From Microbacteriaceae bacterium (lineage in GTDB: Bacteria; Actinomycetota; Actinomycetes; Actinomycetales; Microbacteriaceae): a DNA stretch of 64,000 nucleotides. The position numbers and the translations under genes are program-made. The notes beneath the pieces are model-generated. The model did no database searches. It was not told the DNA's origin and saw only the letters and a list, made by a program, of their open reading frames with translations. The stretch spans positions 124,001-188,000 of the forward strand of contig SCRE01000005.1 in NCBI GenBank assembly GCA_004297935.1, in the 5' to 3' direction. Each line of letters opens with the position of its first letter. Position 1 is the first letter of the stretch. Shown piece after piece: positions 37,134 through 47,828 of the stretch.

Positions 37134-38141
37134 ATGTTCGCGCCGAACACCGGGTGTGCGCTGAGCGTGGTGATCTGCGCCTACAGCGATTCTCGTTGGG
37201 CCGAGATGCTCGCAGCCGTCGATTCGATATACAGTCAAACGCGGCCCGCCCACGATGTCATCGTGGTCGTCGATCACAACCCTGCACTCAAAGTGCGCCT
37301 GGCGGATGCGCTGCCGGATGTCACCGTTCTGGAGAATGCCGACCGACGCGGACTGTCGGGAGCACGCAACACGGGCGTGCGGGCCGCCACCGGCGACGTC
37401 GTGGCCTTTCTCGACGATGACGCGGCTGCAGCCCCGGATTGGCTGGAACAGCTGAACGGGGTATTCGACGATCCCGACGTGATCGCCGTCGGCGGGCGGA
37501 TCGAACCGTTGTGGGAGAAGTCACGCCCCGCCCACTTCGCCGAGGAGCTGGATTGGATCGTCGGGTGCACCTACCGTGGCATGCCGAAAGTGGCTGCCGA
37601 GGTGCGCAACGTGATCGGGGCCAACATGGCGTTTCGCCGAGCTGTGCTCGAGCGCGTCGGCGGGTTCGACACCGCCATGGGCCGAGTGGGCACCCTGCCG
37701 GTCGGCTGCGAGGAGACCGAGCTGTGCATCCGCGCGAGCATCCAACTCCCGTCGAGTCGGATCGTGTACGAGCCGGCCGCCGTCGTCAGCCATCATGTTC
37801 CGGCCGCGCGCGGCTCCGTACATTACATGCTCGCACGCGCCTGGTCGGAGGGCATCTCGAAGGCGCGAGTCGCGCGCCTCGTCGGACGTCGACGGGCACT
37901 GCATTCCGAGCGTCACTACGCCCGGGTCGTCTTACCCCGGGCGTTCGTCGCCGGCCTACGGGACTGGCGCCGTCGTGACGGCTCCGGGTTGCGGCGCAGC
38001 GCGATGGTGCTCGCGGTGTTGACGACGACGACCGCCGGATACGCGCGAGGGCGGCTGTCATTCACCGTCCCGTCGCTCGCCAAGCCATCCAGAGCCCTAC
38101 CGGGCGCAAACGCTGGGGGTGAGTTTGATCATGCGACGTAA
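37134..38141 (+). CDS. family 2 glycosyltransferase
   Basis: LSVVICAYSDSRWAEMLAAVDSIYSQTRP, VVAFLDDDAAAAPDWLEQL, NMAFRRAVLERVGGFD. Confidence 0.92.
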   Translation: MFAPNTGCALSVVICAYSDSRWAEMLAAVDSIYSQTRPAHDVIVVVDHNPALKVRLADALPDVTVLENADRRGLSGARNTGVRAATGDVVAFLDDDAAAAPDWLEQLNGVFDDPDVIAVGGRIEPLWEKSRPAHFAEELDWIVGCTYRGMPKVAAEVRNVIGANMAFRRAVLERVGGFDTAMGRVGTLPVGCEETELCIRASIQLPSSRIVYEPAAVVSHHVPAARGSVHYMLARAWSEGISKARVARLVGRRRALHSERHYARVVLPRAFVAGLRDWRRRDGSGLRRSAMVLAVLTTTTAGYARGRLSFTVPSLAKPSRALPGANAGGEFDHAT

Positions 38142-38868
38142 TGCAGTGATCGGATGCGCGATCGCCGTGCTGACGGTGATCGCGAGCCTGTCATGGTCCG
38201 GCGCGGCGTTAGCCGATGTGCCCGTCTGCCAGCCGGCCACCCCGACACCGACGGACACATTTCCCGGCACGGTGACGGTTGCGGACAACTTCGAATCGGG
38301 CAGCCTGTCGTCCGCATACACGGTGCTGACGGCCGGCACGGGAACGGCGTACGTCTCCTCTGCCACCGCGTACTCCGGCAGCTGCGCCGCGTACCTGCAT
38401 GTGACCGCGGACTCGAACTCGCTGGCGGACTTCTCCGTCCCATTGGCTTCCGGGGCTACCGCGGTCTACGCGGACGCGTGGTTCGACATCACCGTCTCGG
38501 GTGAAATCGGCAACGACGTCCCGTACTTCCGGTTCTTTCAAGGCAGCACCCGTTACGTCGACATCTACCGGTACAACAACAACGGCCAGCTGTGGCTCCG
38601 GGTGCTGACTCCGACCGGCAACAGCTACACACGGCTTCGCTGGCAGACCATTCCTCTGGGCACTTGGCACCACCTGGCCATGTATGTGTTGCCGAACGGT
38701 GCCAGCAGCACGGTGCAGGTCTGGTACGACGGCACGCTGGCGTACTCGAATACGCAGGTGAACACGATCGCGACCGCGATCGACAGGGTGCAGCTCGGTG
38801 CGGAGCACTACCGTCAAATGGGCGACAGCTACATCGACGATCTGATCGTCAGGAGCGTGCTGCCGTGA
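38119..38868 (+). CDS. secreted LamG/concanavalin-A-like protein
   Basis: Signal peptide AVIGCAIAVLTVIASLSWSGAALA; ADNFESGSLSSAYTV... WHHLAMYVLPNGASSTVQVWYDGTLAYSN. Confidence 0.75.
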   Translation: MSLIMRRNAVIGCAIAVLTVIASLSWSGAALADVPVCQPATPTPTDTFPGTVTVADNFESGSLSSAYTVLTAGTGTAYVSSATAYSGSCAAYLHVTADSNSLADFSVPLASGATAVYADAWFDITVSGEIGNDVPYFRFFQGSTRYVDIYRYNNNGQLWLRVLTPTGNSYTRLRWQTIPLGTWHHLAMYVLPNGASSTVQVWYDGTLAYSNTQVNTIATAIDRVQLGAEHYRQMGDSYIDDLIVRSVLP

Positions 38869-40010
38869 GCGTCGCGGCGGTCGCGGCATCCGATCGCGAG
38901 TTGGCGCACGGCGGCACTGTCTTCGACATCCACGGCATGGTCGCCGTGCGTGTCGAGGAGGGAACCCCCGGCGCGGCGCAGCTGCGCGACATGCTGGGTC
39001 CGTTTCTCGGCGAATCGCAGGCTGCGCTTCAGATCCGGGTGCGCGGGCCACAGCCGCCGCCTCCGGAGCAGTCGACGGCGGAAGACGTGTACCGGTTCAC
39101 CATGGACTCGCTCACCCTTCCGCGCGATCGCGTGACGATCGTCCGCAGCATCGACGGATTCCGAGTCGAGGGCGCAGGCGAGCTGCTGACCGCCGTCATC
39201 CCGGTGCTCGATCGGTTGTGCGTGATGCAGGGGGCGGCGATGGTGCACGCCGCCATCGTCGACTACCGCGGTGCCGGAGTGCTGATGCCGGCGTGGGGTG
39301 GTGTCGGAAAGACCAGCACGATCGCCAAACTCGTCGCACTCCCGGGGGTTCGCTTTTTGGCCGACGACTGGGGGTTCCTGCGCGGTGATGGGACGCTGCT
39401 CGGCTATGCCAAGCCGTTATTCATCAAACCGCATCACCGTGAGATCTATCCGCAATTGTTCGTAGGGTTGCGCAAGCCGCTGGCGCCGGGAAGGTTGATT
39501 GCGCCGCTGTCCAGACTCGCAACAGCGGTGCATCCGGTCATTGTGCGATATCCGCGGGCGGCGGCGTTCACACGACGCTGGTCGCCGGAGCACCGCATGG
39601 TGGCGCCTGCGGAGGTGTTCGGGCGTGAGAACATCGGGGCGAGCGTGCCCGTCAGACTTGCGGTGTTCTTGGAGCGGTTCGACGCGGATGACGCCTCGCT
39701 GCACACCTGCCCGCACGAGTGGATGGCATCCCGAATGGTCGGGAACTTCCACACCGAGTTGCCGCTGGTTTCGCGCCGCCTCATTGAAGCACTCGGTTCT
39801 ACCGGGCTCGTGCCGCTCGACCGGCACTTCGGCGAGAAGACGGCAAACGTCGCGCGGGCGTTGCACGATGTGCCATGCATGGTGCTGCGTCTTCCGGTCG
39901 CGTGGTCAGCCGACCGGGCATCCGACCACATCGCCGGAGTCGTCTCGACCCTGGTCGGCGGCCTTGAGCGAACGGGGGATGAGGGGGTCGTTTCCGATGC
40001 GCCCGATTGA
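38865..40010 (+). CDS. HPr-kinase-like P-loop ATPase
   Basis: GTG overlapping upstream stop; Walker A MPAWGGVGKTSTIAKL, FLADDWGFLRGDG. Confidence 0.7.
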   Translation: MSVAAVAASDRELAHGGTVFDIHGMVAVRVEEGTPGAAQLRDMLGPFLGESQAALQIRVRGPQPPPPEQSTAEDVYRFTMDSLTLPRDRVTIVRSIDGFRVEGAGELLTAVIPVLDRLCVMQGAAMVHAAIVDYRGAGVLMPAWGGVGKTSTIAKLVALPGVRFLADDWGFLRGDGTLLGYAKPLFIKPHHREIYPQLFVGLRKPLAPGRLIAPLSRLATAVHPVIVRYPRAAAFTRRWSPEHRMVAPAEVFGRENIGASVPVRLAVFLERFDADDASLHTCPHEWMASRMVGNFHTELPLVSRRLIEALGSTGLVPLDRHFGEKTANVARALHDVPCMVLRLPVAWSADRASDHIAGVVSTLVGGLERTGDEGVVSDAPD

Positions 40011-40818
40011 GATCTCCGTGATCATTCCCGCTCGCAACGCCGCACAGTGGCTCGGCGAGTGTCTTCGATCGGTCGCCGCCCAGAATGTCGCCGAAGTGAT
40101 CGTGGTGGACGGATGCTCCACCGACGCCACGGCCGAGATCGCGCTCTCTCTCGGCGCACGAGTGTTCTCGGACGAGGGCGCCGGATTGCCTGCCGCGCGG
40201 ATGCTGGGGGTGCGGGCCGCGCGTTTCCCGATCGTCGCTCTGATCGATGCGGACGTCGTTCTGCCACCCGGCGCGCTCGCGCGCCTGCTTGCGGAGTTCG
40301 TCGGCGGCGAGTACGACGGCCTTCAGTTCGGGCTGGTCAGCGAGTCGGACGGGCCGGGGTACTGGGGTGGCGCCCTCGCCTGGCATCACAATCACAGCCG
40401 GGTGCGATCCTGGTTCGGCGTGTCCGCCACCCTGATTCGGCGCGAGGTGCTATTGCGGATCGGCTTCGACGACCGATTCCGTTCCGGAGAGGACATTGAA
40501 TTGCGACTGCGGCTGGAGGCCGCGGGCTGTCATCTCGGCGTCTCCACCGACACTGTCGTCCGGCATCGATTCACCGACAGCTTCGACTCTGCGCGCGATC
40601 AGTGGCTGCAAGACGGTGCGGGGCTCGCCCGGACCGCTCATGAGCATCCGTATCGAGCAGTGTGGCTTGTGCTCCTGCCACTGCTCGCGACCGGGCGCGG
40701 TATCGGCCTCGCCCTCGTGCGCGCGCCGCAGTATCTGCCGTACTGGCTGGGATTCCTGCTCTACAACTACCGCGCGATGATCGGCCAATTGATCCGCTCC
40801 GATCTCGCAAAGCCATGA
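39997..40818 (+). CDS. family 2 glycosyltransferase
   Basis: ISVIIPARNAAQWLGECLRSVAAQNVAEVIVVDGCSTDATAEIA. Confidence 0.92.
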   Translation: MRPIEISVIIPARNAAQWLGECLRSVAAQNVAEVIVVDGCSTDATAEIALSLGARVFSDEGAGLPAARMLGVRAARFPIVALIDADVVLPPGALARLLAEFVGGEYDGLQFGLVSESDGPGYWGGALAWHHNHSRVRSWFGVSATLIRREVLLRIGFDDRFRSGEDIELRLRLEAAGCHLGVSTDTVVRHRFTDSFDSARDQWLQDGAGLARTAHEHPYRAVWLVLLPLLATGRGIGLALVRAPQYLPYWLGFLLYNYRAMIGQLIRSDLAKP

Positions 40819-42218
40819 CCGGGCTCCTGTCGCGCGTGCGCCCCGGCCGTCTCCTGAGCTTTCGCTCGGGAGGCTTGTCTCTTACCGGCAACGCCGCCTG
40901 GCTGGCCGCGGCTCGCGTTGCACCGATGCTCACCGGGTTCATCTTCTGGGCGCTCGCGGCCCTCATGCTGGCACCGGCACAATTGGGGCTCGGGTCCGCG
41001 GTCGTCTCCTCGTCGTTGCTCACTGTTCAATTGGGGCAACTGGGGGTCGGCCCTGCGACGTTGACCGTGCTTCCGGCCCGTCCGGGCGACAACCGGAGAC
41101 TGATTGCGACCGGGCTGCTCACCGTTTCCGTTGCCGCAGCGGCGGTCGCGGGCGGTCTCATCGTGGTCACGCGCGTGATGGGGCAGGGGGTCGGCACCGC
41201 CTGGAGCGATCCGACCGTGATGGTGACCTTCGTTGCGGCAGCGGTGCTCTCGGCGGATGCCTACCAGCTCGATCACATCGCTGTCGCGCAGGCGCGAGCG
41301 GATCGCGCACTCGTGCGCAGCATCGCCCAGGGCGTCGTGCAGCTCGGCGCCCTCGTCGGGTGGGTGGTCATGGGGAATCGCAGCCTGACCGCGATCATCG
41401 CTGCGGTGGCTGTGGGCGCCGCAGCCAGCGTCGTGCTCGGCGGGTATCAGCTGTGGCGGCTCGGCATCCGACCAGACTGGCGCCGCGGTGCACGGCTCGG
41501 AGAGGCTGCACGACTGTTGCGTATCGGCCTACCGAATCACGCGCTCGTTCTCGCAGACCGCGCGCCCGGCTACCTGTTGCCCATTGTCGTCGCCGCTGTG
41601 TTGTCGCCGGCCGCCGCGGCATCCTGGTACATCGTCTGGATGCTTGCCGCCGCTGTCTTCTTCGTGCCGCAATCTGCGGGGTACTCCCTGCAGGCGGCGC
41701 TCGCGGCAGGCCTGTCGGCGCCGGCGCAGCCCGGGGCGGCGCAGACGGTGAAACCGGGTGCGGAAGCGGATGCTGCTCGGGATCTGCTGAGAAGAGCGTT
41801 GCGGGTGAGCTTGGTCTTGACGGCGATTGCAGGAGTGGTGCTCGTGCTCGCCGGACCGCTCCTGTTACGGCTGCTCGGCCCTGCGTACGCGAACGCATGG
41901 CTGTTGCTGCCGCTGCTCACCCCCGCGCTGATCGCCTGCTCGATAACACAGGTGTACTACGGGGTGTGCCGTGCGCGCGGCCGTCTGGCCGAGGCCACCG
42001 GCGTTGCGGTGCTGGGCGGCCTCATCGCGGTCGCGCCGGCGGCGCTCGTGCTGACGGCCGGGGACGGGCTGATCGGCGTCTGCGTGCTGTGGCTGATTGC
42101 GCAGTCGGTCGCCGCAGCGGTCGCGGGCGTCAGACTCTGGCTGCTCACGCGCGCACGGTTCGACCGGCACCACACGGTTGCTGCGGTGGGTAGCAGCGAA
42201 ATCGGGCGAGCGCGATGA
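40815..42218 (+). CDS. oligosaccharide flippase (Wzx/MOP family)
   Basis: 12+ predicted TM segments, paired polysaccharide-cluster context, MOP-like repeat architecture. Confidence 0.8.
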   Translation: MTGLLSRVRPGRLLSFRSGGLSLTGNAAWLAAARVAPMLTGFIFWALAALMLAPAQLGLGSAVVSSSLLTVQLGQLGVGPATLTVLPARPGDNRRLIATGLLTVSVAAAAVAGGLIVVTRVMGQGVGTAWSDPTVMVTFVAAAVLSADAYQLDHIAVAQARADRALVRSIAQGVVQLGALVGWVVMGNRSLTAIIAAVAVGAAASVVLGGYQLWRLGIRPDWRRGARLGEAARLLRIGLPNHALVLADRAPGYLLPIVVAAVLSPAAAASWYIVWMLAAAVFFVPQSAGYSLQAALAAGLSAPAQPGAAQTVKPGAEADAARDLLRRALRVSLVLTAIAGVVLVLAGPLLLRLLGPAYANAWLLLPLLTPALIACSITQVYYGVCRARGRLAEATGVAVLGGLIAVAPAALVLTAGDGLIGVCVLWLIAQSVAAAVAGVRLWLLTRARFDRHHTVAAVGSSEIGRAR

Positions 42219-44095
42219 CGGTGACGAGTGCGCCCGTGCGAAGCAGTGCCGCGACTTCGCTCAACGACGTCGAAGACGGGCCGGCGCATCGGGGCCGGTG
42301 GCTGTTCGCACGGTTGACGCTCGGAGCGGTGCCTGCGGTGATCGGCGTGTGGGCGCTGACACAGGTGACAGCGGGTGAGATCGGTGACATCGGCGTCGTG
42401 GGCGTACTGCCGCCCGCGTACTACACGGCGCTCGGTCTGACGCTGATCGGATTCGTACTGTGTCTTCGTCCGAGCCGACCGCATCCGCTCCTGCTGACGG
42501 AGCAGTTGATCGTGCTGATCGTCATCCTCGATGGCATCGATCCGATCGTTCACGGGCTGCCGCGGTTGGAGGCGAGCTATCGGCACCTCGGTATCGCCGA
42601 GTACATCGCACAATACGGTCAGGTCGACCCGAAGCTCGACGCGTATTTCGACTGGCCCGGCTTCTTCGGTGCCCTCGGAATGCTGGCTGACGCGACCGGT
42701 GTGCGCGACCTGAGCGGCCTGGCCGCCTGGGCGCCGTTGGGGGTGAATCTGTTGTTGCTGCCGATGTTGCTCGCCACCGCACGTCGACTGACTCGAAACC
42801 GGCGCCAGGTGTGGGCCGGAGTCTGGGTGTTCTTCCTCGCAAGCTGGGTGGGACAGGACTATTTGTCGCCCCAGGCGTATGCGCTGTTGTTGCTGTTCAC
42901 CGTGCTTGCCTGCGTTCTGACCGTGTTGGACGGATGGGCGTGGGCGGTGCGCGCCGTGACGAGCGGCGCCGCCCGCGGTCGACACGTTCTCAACGAGGTG
43001 CTCGCGATCGTTCGAACGAGCGCGACTCGGCTGGATCCGAAACCGCCTTGGCGCAACACCCATCCGAGTCGTGTGGAAAACGTCGCTGTCGCCGCGGTCT
43101 GCATGCTGCTGTTGCTCGCCATGACCGTTGCCCACCAACTCACGCCGTTCGCCGTGGTCCTGTTTCTGTTCGGGCTCTTGCTGATCGGACGCAACCGGAT
43201 GCCGGCACTCGTCATCGTGGCGGCTGTTCTGCCCATCTGCTGGCTCTTTCTCGGTGCAGAACCGTACCTGTCGGGGCACTTCGGCACCGTGTTCGGGTCG
43301 GTCGGGAATGTCGGGGCGGCGACCTCCGCTTCGGTCGCGGATCGCATAGCAGGCAGCGACGCACACCGGTTCGTCGTCTTTCTCAGGCTTGCCGAGACCG
43401 GCGGCGTCTGGGCGTTGGCAGTCGTCGGAGCCGTCGTCGCACGAGTGCGCCGCGTGACGTGGCTTGCCGCGGGTGTCGGGGTCGTGGCGCCATTCGCCCT
43501 GCTGCCGGCGCAGCCTTACGGCGGGGAGATGTTGTTGCGCGTGTACCTGTTCGGTCTGCCATTCGCGGCGTGTCTGGCCGTGCTGCCGTTCCTGCCCAGA
43601 CGACCGGGGCGACTCGGATGGAAGTCGTGTGCCGCACTGCTGCTTCTGGGCTCGGTGCTCGCCACGTCGACGCTCGTCACGCGGTACGGCAACGACAGCA
43701 TGGAGAACTTCACGCCGAATGAGCTCGCACTCGTCGACACGCTGTATGCGACGGCGCCGCGGGGTGCCGTGCTGATCGAAGCCGTGCACGATACACCGTG
43801 GCGCTTCACGCAGTATGCCGGATATCAGTACAAGACGATCCTGGCTGCGCGCCCGCGAGCCGATGCCGCTCCGCTCAACTGCGGTCACGTCGACTCGATA
43901 GCGGCGAACGCGGGCGGCTACCTCATTGTGACGAAAAGTCAGGAGACGGCGGCGCGGTTGCTCGGGATCGGTCCCGCGAACGCTGTCGAGGACTTTGTGG
44001 CGACGTGCGGGGCCGCGCCCGGGTGGTCGGTGGTCGCACAAAACAGCGATGGGATCGTTTTTCACATTCAGGGGGTGCCTCATGCGCAAGGATGA
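42215..44095 (+). CDS. polytopic membrane protein, polymerase or GT-C-like glycosyltransferase
   Basis: 626 aa, many TM helices, DPKLDAYFDWPGFFG periplasmic motif; 4-bp overlap with flippase. Confidence 0.65.
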   Translation: MTVTSAPVRSSAATSLNDVEDGPAHRGRWLFARLTLGAVPAVIGVWALTQVTAGEIGDIGVVGVLPPAYYTALGLTLIGFVLCLRPSRPHPLLLTEQLIVLIVILDGIDPIVHGLPRLEASYRHLGIAEYIAQYGQVDPKLDAYFDWPGFFGALGMLADATGVRDLSGLAAWAPLGVNLLLLPMLLATARRLTRNRRQVWAGVWVFFLASWVGQDYLSPQAYALLLLFTVLACVLTVLDGWAWAVRAVTSGAARGRHVLNEVLAIVRTSATRLDPKPPWRNTHPSRVENVAVAAVCMLLLLAMTVAHQLTPFAVVLFLFGLLLIGRNRMPALVIVAAVLPICWLFLGAEPYLSGHFGTVFGSVGNVGAATSASVADRIAGSDAHRFVVFLRLAETGGVWALAVVGAVVARVRRVTWLAAGVGVVAPFALLPAQPYGGEMLLRVYLFGLPFAACLAVLPFLPRRPGRLGWKSCAALLLLGSVLATSTLVTRYGNDSMENFTPNELALVDTLYATAPRGAVLIEAVHDTPWRFTQYAGYQYKTILAARPRADAAPLNCGHVDSIAANAGGYLIVTKSQETAARLLGIGPANAVEDFVATCGAAPGWSVVAQNSDGIVFHIQGVPHAQG

Positions 44096-44579
44096 TCCGA
44101 TCGCGAGCGCCGCGGTCGGGCCTGCGGGAATCACCGCAGCTGCTGTCGCGGTGTGCGCGATTGCGGCCGTTCCATTGTCGTTCGTCGGCCCGGGCTGGTT
44201 GAGGCTCGCGGTGATCGGTCCGTTCTTACTGGCGGGCCCCGGTGCGGCATTGGCGCTGCTCTTGTGGACGGCGAAGGCGAACGGGCCGCGACGGCCGCCG
44301 CGCTGGCTGCCGTTCGGCATCACGCTGGCCATCGGTTCCAGTCTCGCGGTCAGCGGGCTCCTGGCCACGGTGATGATCTATGCCCACCTCTGGTATCCGT
44401 CGATCGCCGTCTGCCTCGTGTCGGCGGTGACTCTGGGCCTCCTCGCTGTTCCGGCCCGACGACTGCGCTGGCCGGAGCTGCTGCTCAGCTGGTGGTCGAT
44501 GACGCGAGAGTCGGTGGTTCGGGCACGGCGGAGGTTCATGCAGCGCACGGTGTCCGGTCGCCCGGGCAAGGGCCTGTGA
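44082..44579 (+). CDS. small integral membrane protein
   Basis: ~165 aa with multiple TM; overlaps both neighbours. Confidence 0.65.
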   Translation: MRKDDPIASAAVGPAGITAAAVAVCAIAAVPLSFVGPGWLRLAVIGPFLLAGPGAALALLLWTAKANGPRRPPRWLPFGITLAIGSSLAVSGLLATVMIYAHLWYPSIAVCLVSAVTLGLLAVPARRLRWPELLLSWWSMTRESVVRARRRFMQRTVSGRPGKGL

Positions 44580-45376
44580 GCGGCCCGGCCCGGTTGGGCG
44601 GTCGCTGGCATGCGAATCGATTGCGCCGCGCGGCAGCCTCGGTCGCGACCTGCGTACTGCTTCTGGTCGGCTGCGCCAGAGTCGGCGGAGAAATCGAGGA
44701 GCCGGCTCACGCAGTTTCCGCGAACGACGGCATCCAGGCTGCGGTCGTACACGGTTGGGGTCGTGTGATCGCCGGTGATGAGTTTTCGTACACGGGGGCA
44801 CCCGACCCGGCGAAGTGGAGTCTCTATGACAGCCGGGGCCATGACGGCAATGGCGTACGCAATCCGAGGGCATGGTCGGTAGCCGAGGGCATGGCGACAT
44901 TGCGCGGCGATGCGAACGGAGTCACCGGCGGCATGTCCGCATTGTTCGCACAGCAGCGCTACGGCAGGTGGGAAGTGCGAATGCGCACGAGCCGACGCGT
45001 TTCCCAATATCACCCGGTGCTGATCCTGTGGCCGAAAGGCAATGTGTCGCCGAACTGTGCCGAGATCGACTACGCGGAGGGTGACTCCGATACGAGGGTG
45101 ATGAGGTTCTTTTTGCACTTCGGCTGTGCTGGGCATGACGTACAGCTGAGTGCGCGGCGGGTGATCGACACGACGGTGTGGCACAACTACGCCGTCCAAT
45201 GGACCGCTGCCGGTGTGGTCGGGTACCTGGACGGTGCCGTCTGGTTCACGGATTCGAATCCGGCAGATCAGCCCACCGTGCCGCTGCGCCAGACCATTCA
45301 ACTCGACTGGTTCCCGAATGGGATGCCGACGCACGCCGCCCAGTTGCAGATCGCCTGGGTGCGCGTCTATCGCTGA
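44576..45376 (+). CDS. glycoside hydrolase family 16 lipoprotein
   Basis: Lipobox CVLLLVGCARVG; catalytic EIDYAEGD (ExDxxE); VGYLDGAVWFTD. Confidence 0.88.
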   Translation: MSGPARLGGRWHANRLRRAAASVATCVLLLVGCARVGGEIEEPAHAVSANDGIQAAVVHGWGRVIAGDEFSYTGAPDPAKWSLYDSRGHDGNGVRNPRAWSVAEGMATLRGDANGVTGGMSALFAQQRYGRWEVRMRTSRRVSQYHPVLILWPKGNVSPNCAEIDYAEGDSDTRVMRFFLHFGCAGHDVQLSARRVIDTTVWHNYAVQWTAAGVVGYLDGAVWFTDSNPADQPTVPLRQTIQLDWFPNGMPTHAAQLQIAWVRVYR

Positions 45377-45422
45377 GCACGCTGCCACAGCGTGGCAACG
45401 CCCTCCGGGCGCCAGGGCCGAT

Positions 45423-47828
45423 TCAGCCCTCAATCGCGCCGCGCCGCGCCGTCGCCCGAAAACTGCGCAACCGCAGACTGTTCGTGACCACGAACACCGA
45501 CGACAGTGCCATCGCAGCCCCAGCCAGCACCGGGCTCAGCAGACCGAGCATCGCGATCGGGATAGCCGCAACGTTGTAGGCGAATGCCCAGAACAGGTTG
45601 CCCTTGATGATGCCGAGCGTGCGGCGGGAGAGTCGCACAGCGTCGACCGCCGCAATCAGATCGCCGCTCATGATGGTGATGTCCGCTGCCGCGATCGCGG
45701 CATCCGTTCCGGCTCCCATGGCGATGCCGAGGTCCGCGGCCGCCAGTGCAGCGGCATCGTTGACCCCGTCTCCGATCATCGCGACGACATGCCCCGCGGC
45801 CTGCAATTCGCAAATCGCATCCAGTTTGCCCTGCGGCGTCACTCCTGCGCGCGCGTGTTCGATGCCGACCTGCGCAGCGACCGTCTGCGCAGCTCCGGCG
45901 TTGTCGCCGGTCAGCAGCAGCGGGGTGAGACCGAGTGTGTGGAACTGTGCGATCGCATCCGCGCTGGTCGGCTTGACCGTATCGCCGACGGCGAGCATGC
46001 CTCGCGCGGCACCGTCCCACGCGATGGCGATCGCCGTGTTGCCCTGCTCTTCAGCTGATTCGAGCGCCGCCTCCAACTGCTCCGAAAGGCGAATGCCCCA
46101 CTCGGCCTGCAGCCAGCTCGCGCGTCCGGCCAGCACGAGCTGCCCGTCGATGACCGCCTGCACGCCCCGCCCCTGGTGGGCGGCGAACGACTCGGCGCCA
46201 TCCAGGGCCAGGCCGCGCGTGGCAGCTGCAGCCACGATCGCCCGCCCGACCGGATGCTCGGAGCCGCTCTCGACCGCGGCTGCCAGCCGCAACAACTCGG
46301 CTTCGTCGTGCGCTGCGCCGCCTGCCGCGTCGTGGGCGACCGCGACGTGGGCTTCGTCATGCGCAACGGTGTTCGCGCCTACCACGGCGATCCCCGTCAG
46401 CACCATGCGCCCTGTCGTGACCGTCCCGGTCTTGTCCAGCAGCACGGTGTCGATGCGGCGCGTCTGCTCCAGCACCTGGGGCCCTCGGATCAGAATTCCA
46501 AGCTGCGAGCCGCGTCCCGTGCCGACGAGCAACGCGGTCGGGGTCGCCAACCCGAGCGCACACGGGCAGGCGATGATGAGCGTTGCGACGGCCGCGGTGA
46601 ACGCGAGTTGCGCCGCGCCGCCGAACACCAGCCATCCGATGAACGTCAGGATCGCCAACCCGATCACGACAGGGACGAAAACGCCGGAGACCCGATCGGC
46701 GAGACGCTGCACCTCTGCTTTGCCATTTTGGGCTTCTTCGACGAGCCGGCCCATTCGGGCCAGCTCGGTGTCGGCGCCCACGCGCGTCACCTCGACGACG
46801 AGCCGGCCGCCGACGTTGACGGTTGCCCCGATCACGCGGTCACCGGAGCCGACCTCGACCGGCACGGATTCACCGGTCAGGATGCTGCGGTCCACGGCGG
46901 ATGTGCCCTCCATGACCATCCCGTCCGTCGCGATCTTCTCGCCCGGCCGCACCACGAACACGTTGCCGGGAACGAGGGTGCCGACCGGAACGCGCACCTC
47001 GCGCCCGTCGCGCAACAGCACGGCATCCTTCGCACCGAGTTCGAGCAGCGCGCGCAATGCCGCGCCGGACTCGCGCTTCGCGCGCGCCTCCGCATAGCGG
47101 CCGGCCAGGATGAACACGGTCACTGCAACGGCGACCTCGAGGTAGACGTCCTGGGCACCGGCGTGGGGATCGGCGAAGAACGTGAACGTCATATGCATGT
47201 CGGGGAGCCCCGCGCTGCCGAAGAACAGTGCGTACAGTGACCAGGCGAACGCGGCGATCACGCCGACGCTGATCAGCGTGTCCATCGTCGCGGCGCCGTG
47301 GCGGGCATTGATGAACGCGGCACGGTGGAACGGCCAGGCGCCCCAGACCGCGACGGGAGCGGCGAGCGTCAACGCGAGCCATTGCCAGTTCGTGAACTGG
47401 ATCGCAGGCACCATCGACAGCACGACGACCGGCAGCGCGAGGGCTGCGGAGATGATCAGACGACGCAGCAGGCTCGCTGCCGCGGCGTCTGCCGGATCGG
47501 CGCCGCTACCGGCGGTGCCGATCTCGTTTGCAGCGGCATCCGGCTGCGGTGGAGGAGGAGCGGATGCGGTGTAGCCGGTGGCTTCGATGACTGCGATGAG
47601 ATCGGCGGCCGCGAGTGGCGTGCTCGCGTGGATGCGAGCCTTCTCCGTGGCATAGTTCACGGTGGCCTCGACCCCGGAGACCTTGTTGAGTTTGCGCTCG
47701 ATCCGGTTCGCGCACGACGCGCAGGTCATTCCGCCGATGTCGAGTTCGAGTTCGGTGGCGAGTGCGGCGCCGGACGTGCCGGCCACGCGCGAACTGCCCG
47801 GTGCATGTGATGAACTCGGCGTGCTCAT
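45423..47828 (-). CDS. copA: Cu(+)-translocating P1B-type ATPase
   Basis: [57 protein letters not shown]. Confidence 0.95.
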   Translation of the reverse strand: MSTPSSSHAPGSSRVAGTSGAALATELELDIGGMTCASCANRIERKLNKVSGVEATVNYATEKARIHASTPLAAADLIAVIEATGYTASAPPPPQPDAAANEIGTAGSGADPADAAAASLLRRLIISAALALPVVVLSMVPAIQFTNWQWLALTLAAPVAVWGAWPFHRAAFINARHGAATMDTLISVGVIAAFAWSLYALFFGSAGLPDMHMTFTFFADPHAGAQDVYLEVAVAVTVFILAGRYAEARAKRESGAALRALLELGAKDAVLLRDGREVRVPVGTLVPGNVFVVRPGEKIATDGMVMEGTSAVDRSILTGESVPVEVGSGDRVIGATVNVGGRLVVEVTRVGADTELARMGRLVEEAQNGKAEVQRLADRVSGVFVPVVIGLAILTFIGWLVFGGAAQLAFTAAVATLIIACPCALGLATPTALLVGTGRGSQLGILIRGPQVLEQTRRIDTVLLDKTGTVTTGRMVLTGIAVVGANTVAHDEAHVAVAHDAAGGAAHDEAELLRLAAAVESGSEHPVGRAIVAAAATRGLALDGAESFAAHQGRGVQAVIDGQLVLAGRASWLQAEWGIRLSEQLEAALESAEEQGNTAIAIAWDGAARGMLAVGDTVKPTSADAIAQFHTLGLTPLLLTGDNAGAAQTVAAQVGIEHARAGVTPQGKLDAICELQAAGHVVAMIGDGVNDAAALAAADLGIAMGAGTDAAIAAADITIMSGDLIAAVDAVRLSRRTLGIIKGNLFWAFAYNVAAIPIAMLGLLSPVLAGAAMALSSVFVVTNSLRLRSFRATARRGAIEG

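Noticed and set aside
41957-44368. 803-aa minus-strand ORF
   Set aside because: Antisense to a well-supported polytopic membrane protein; Arg/His/Gln-rich composition typical of spurious high-GC antisense ORFs.
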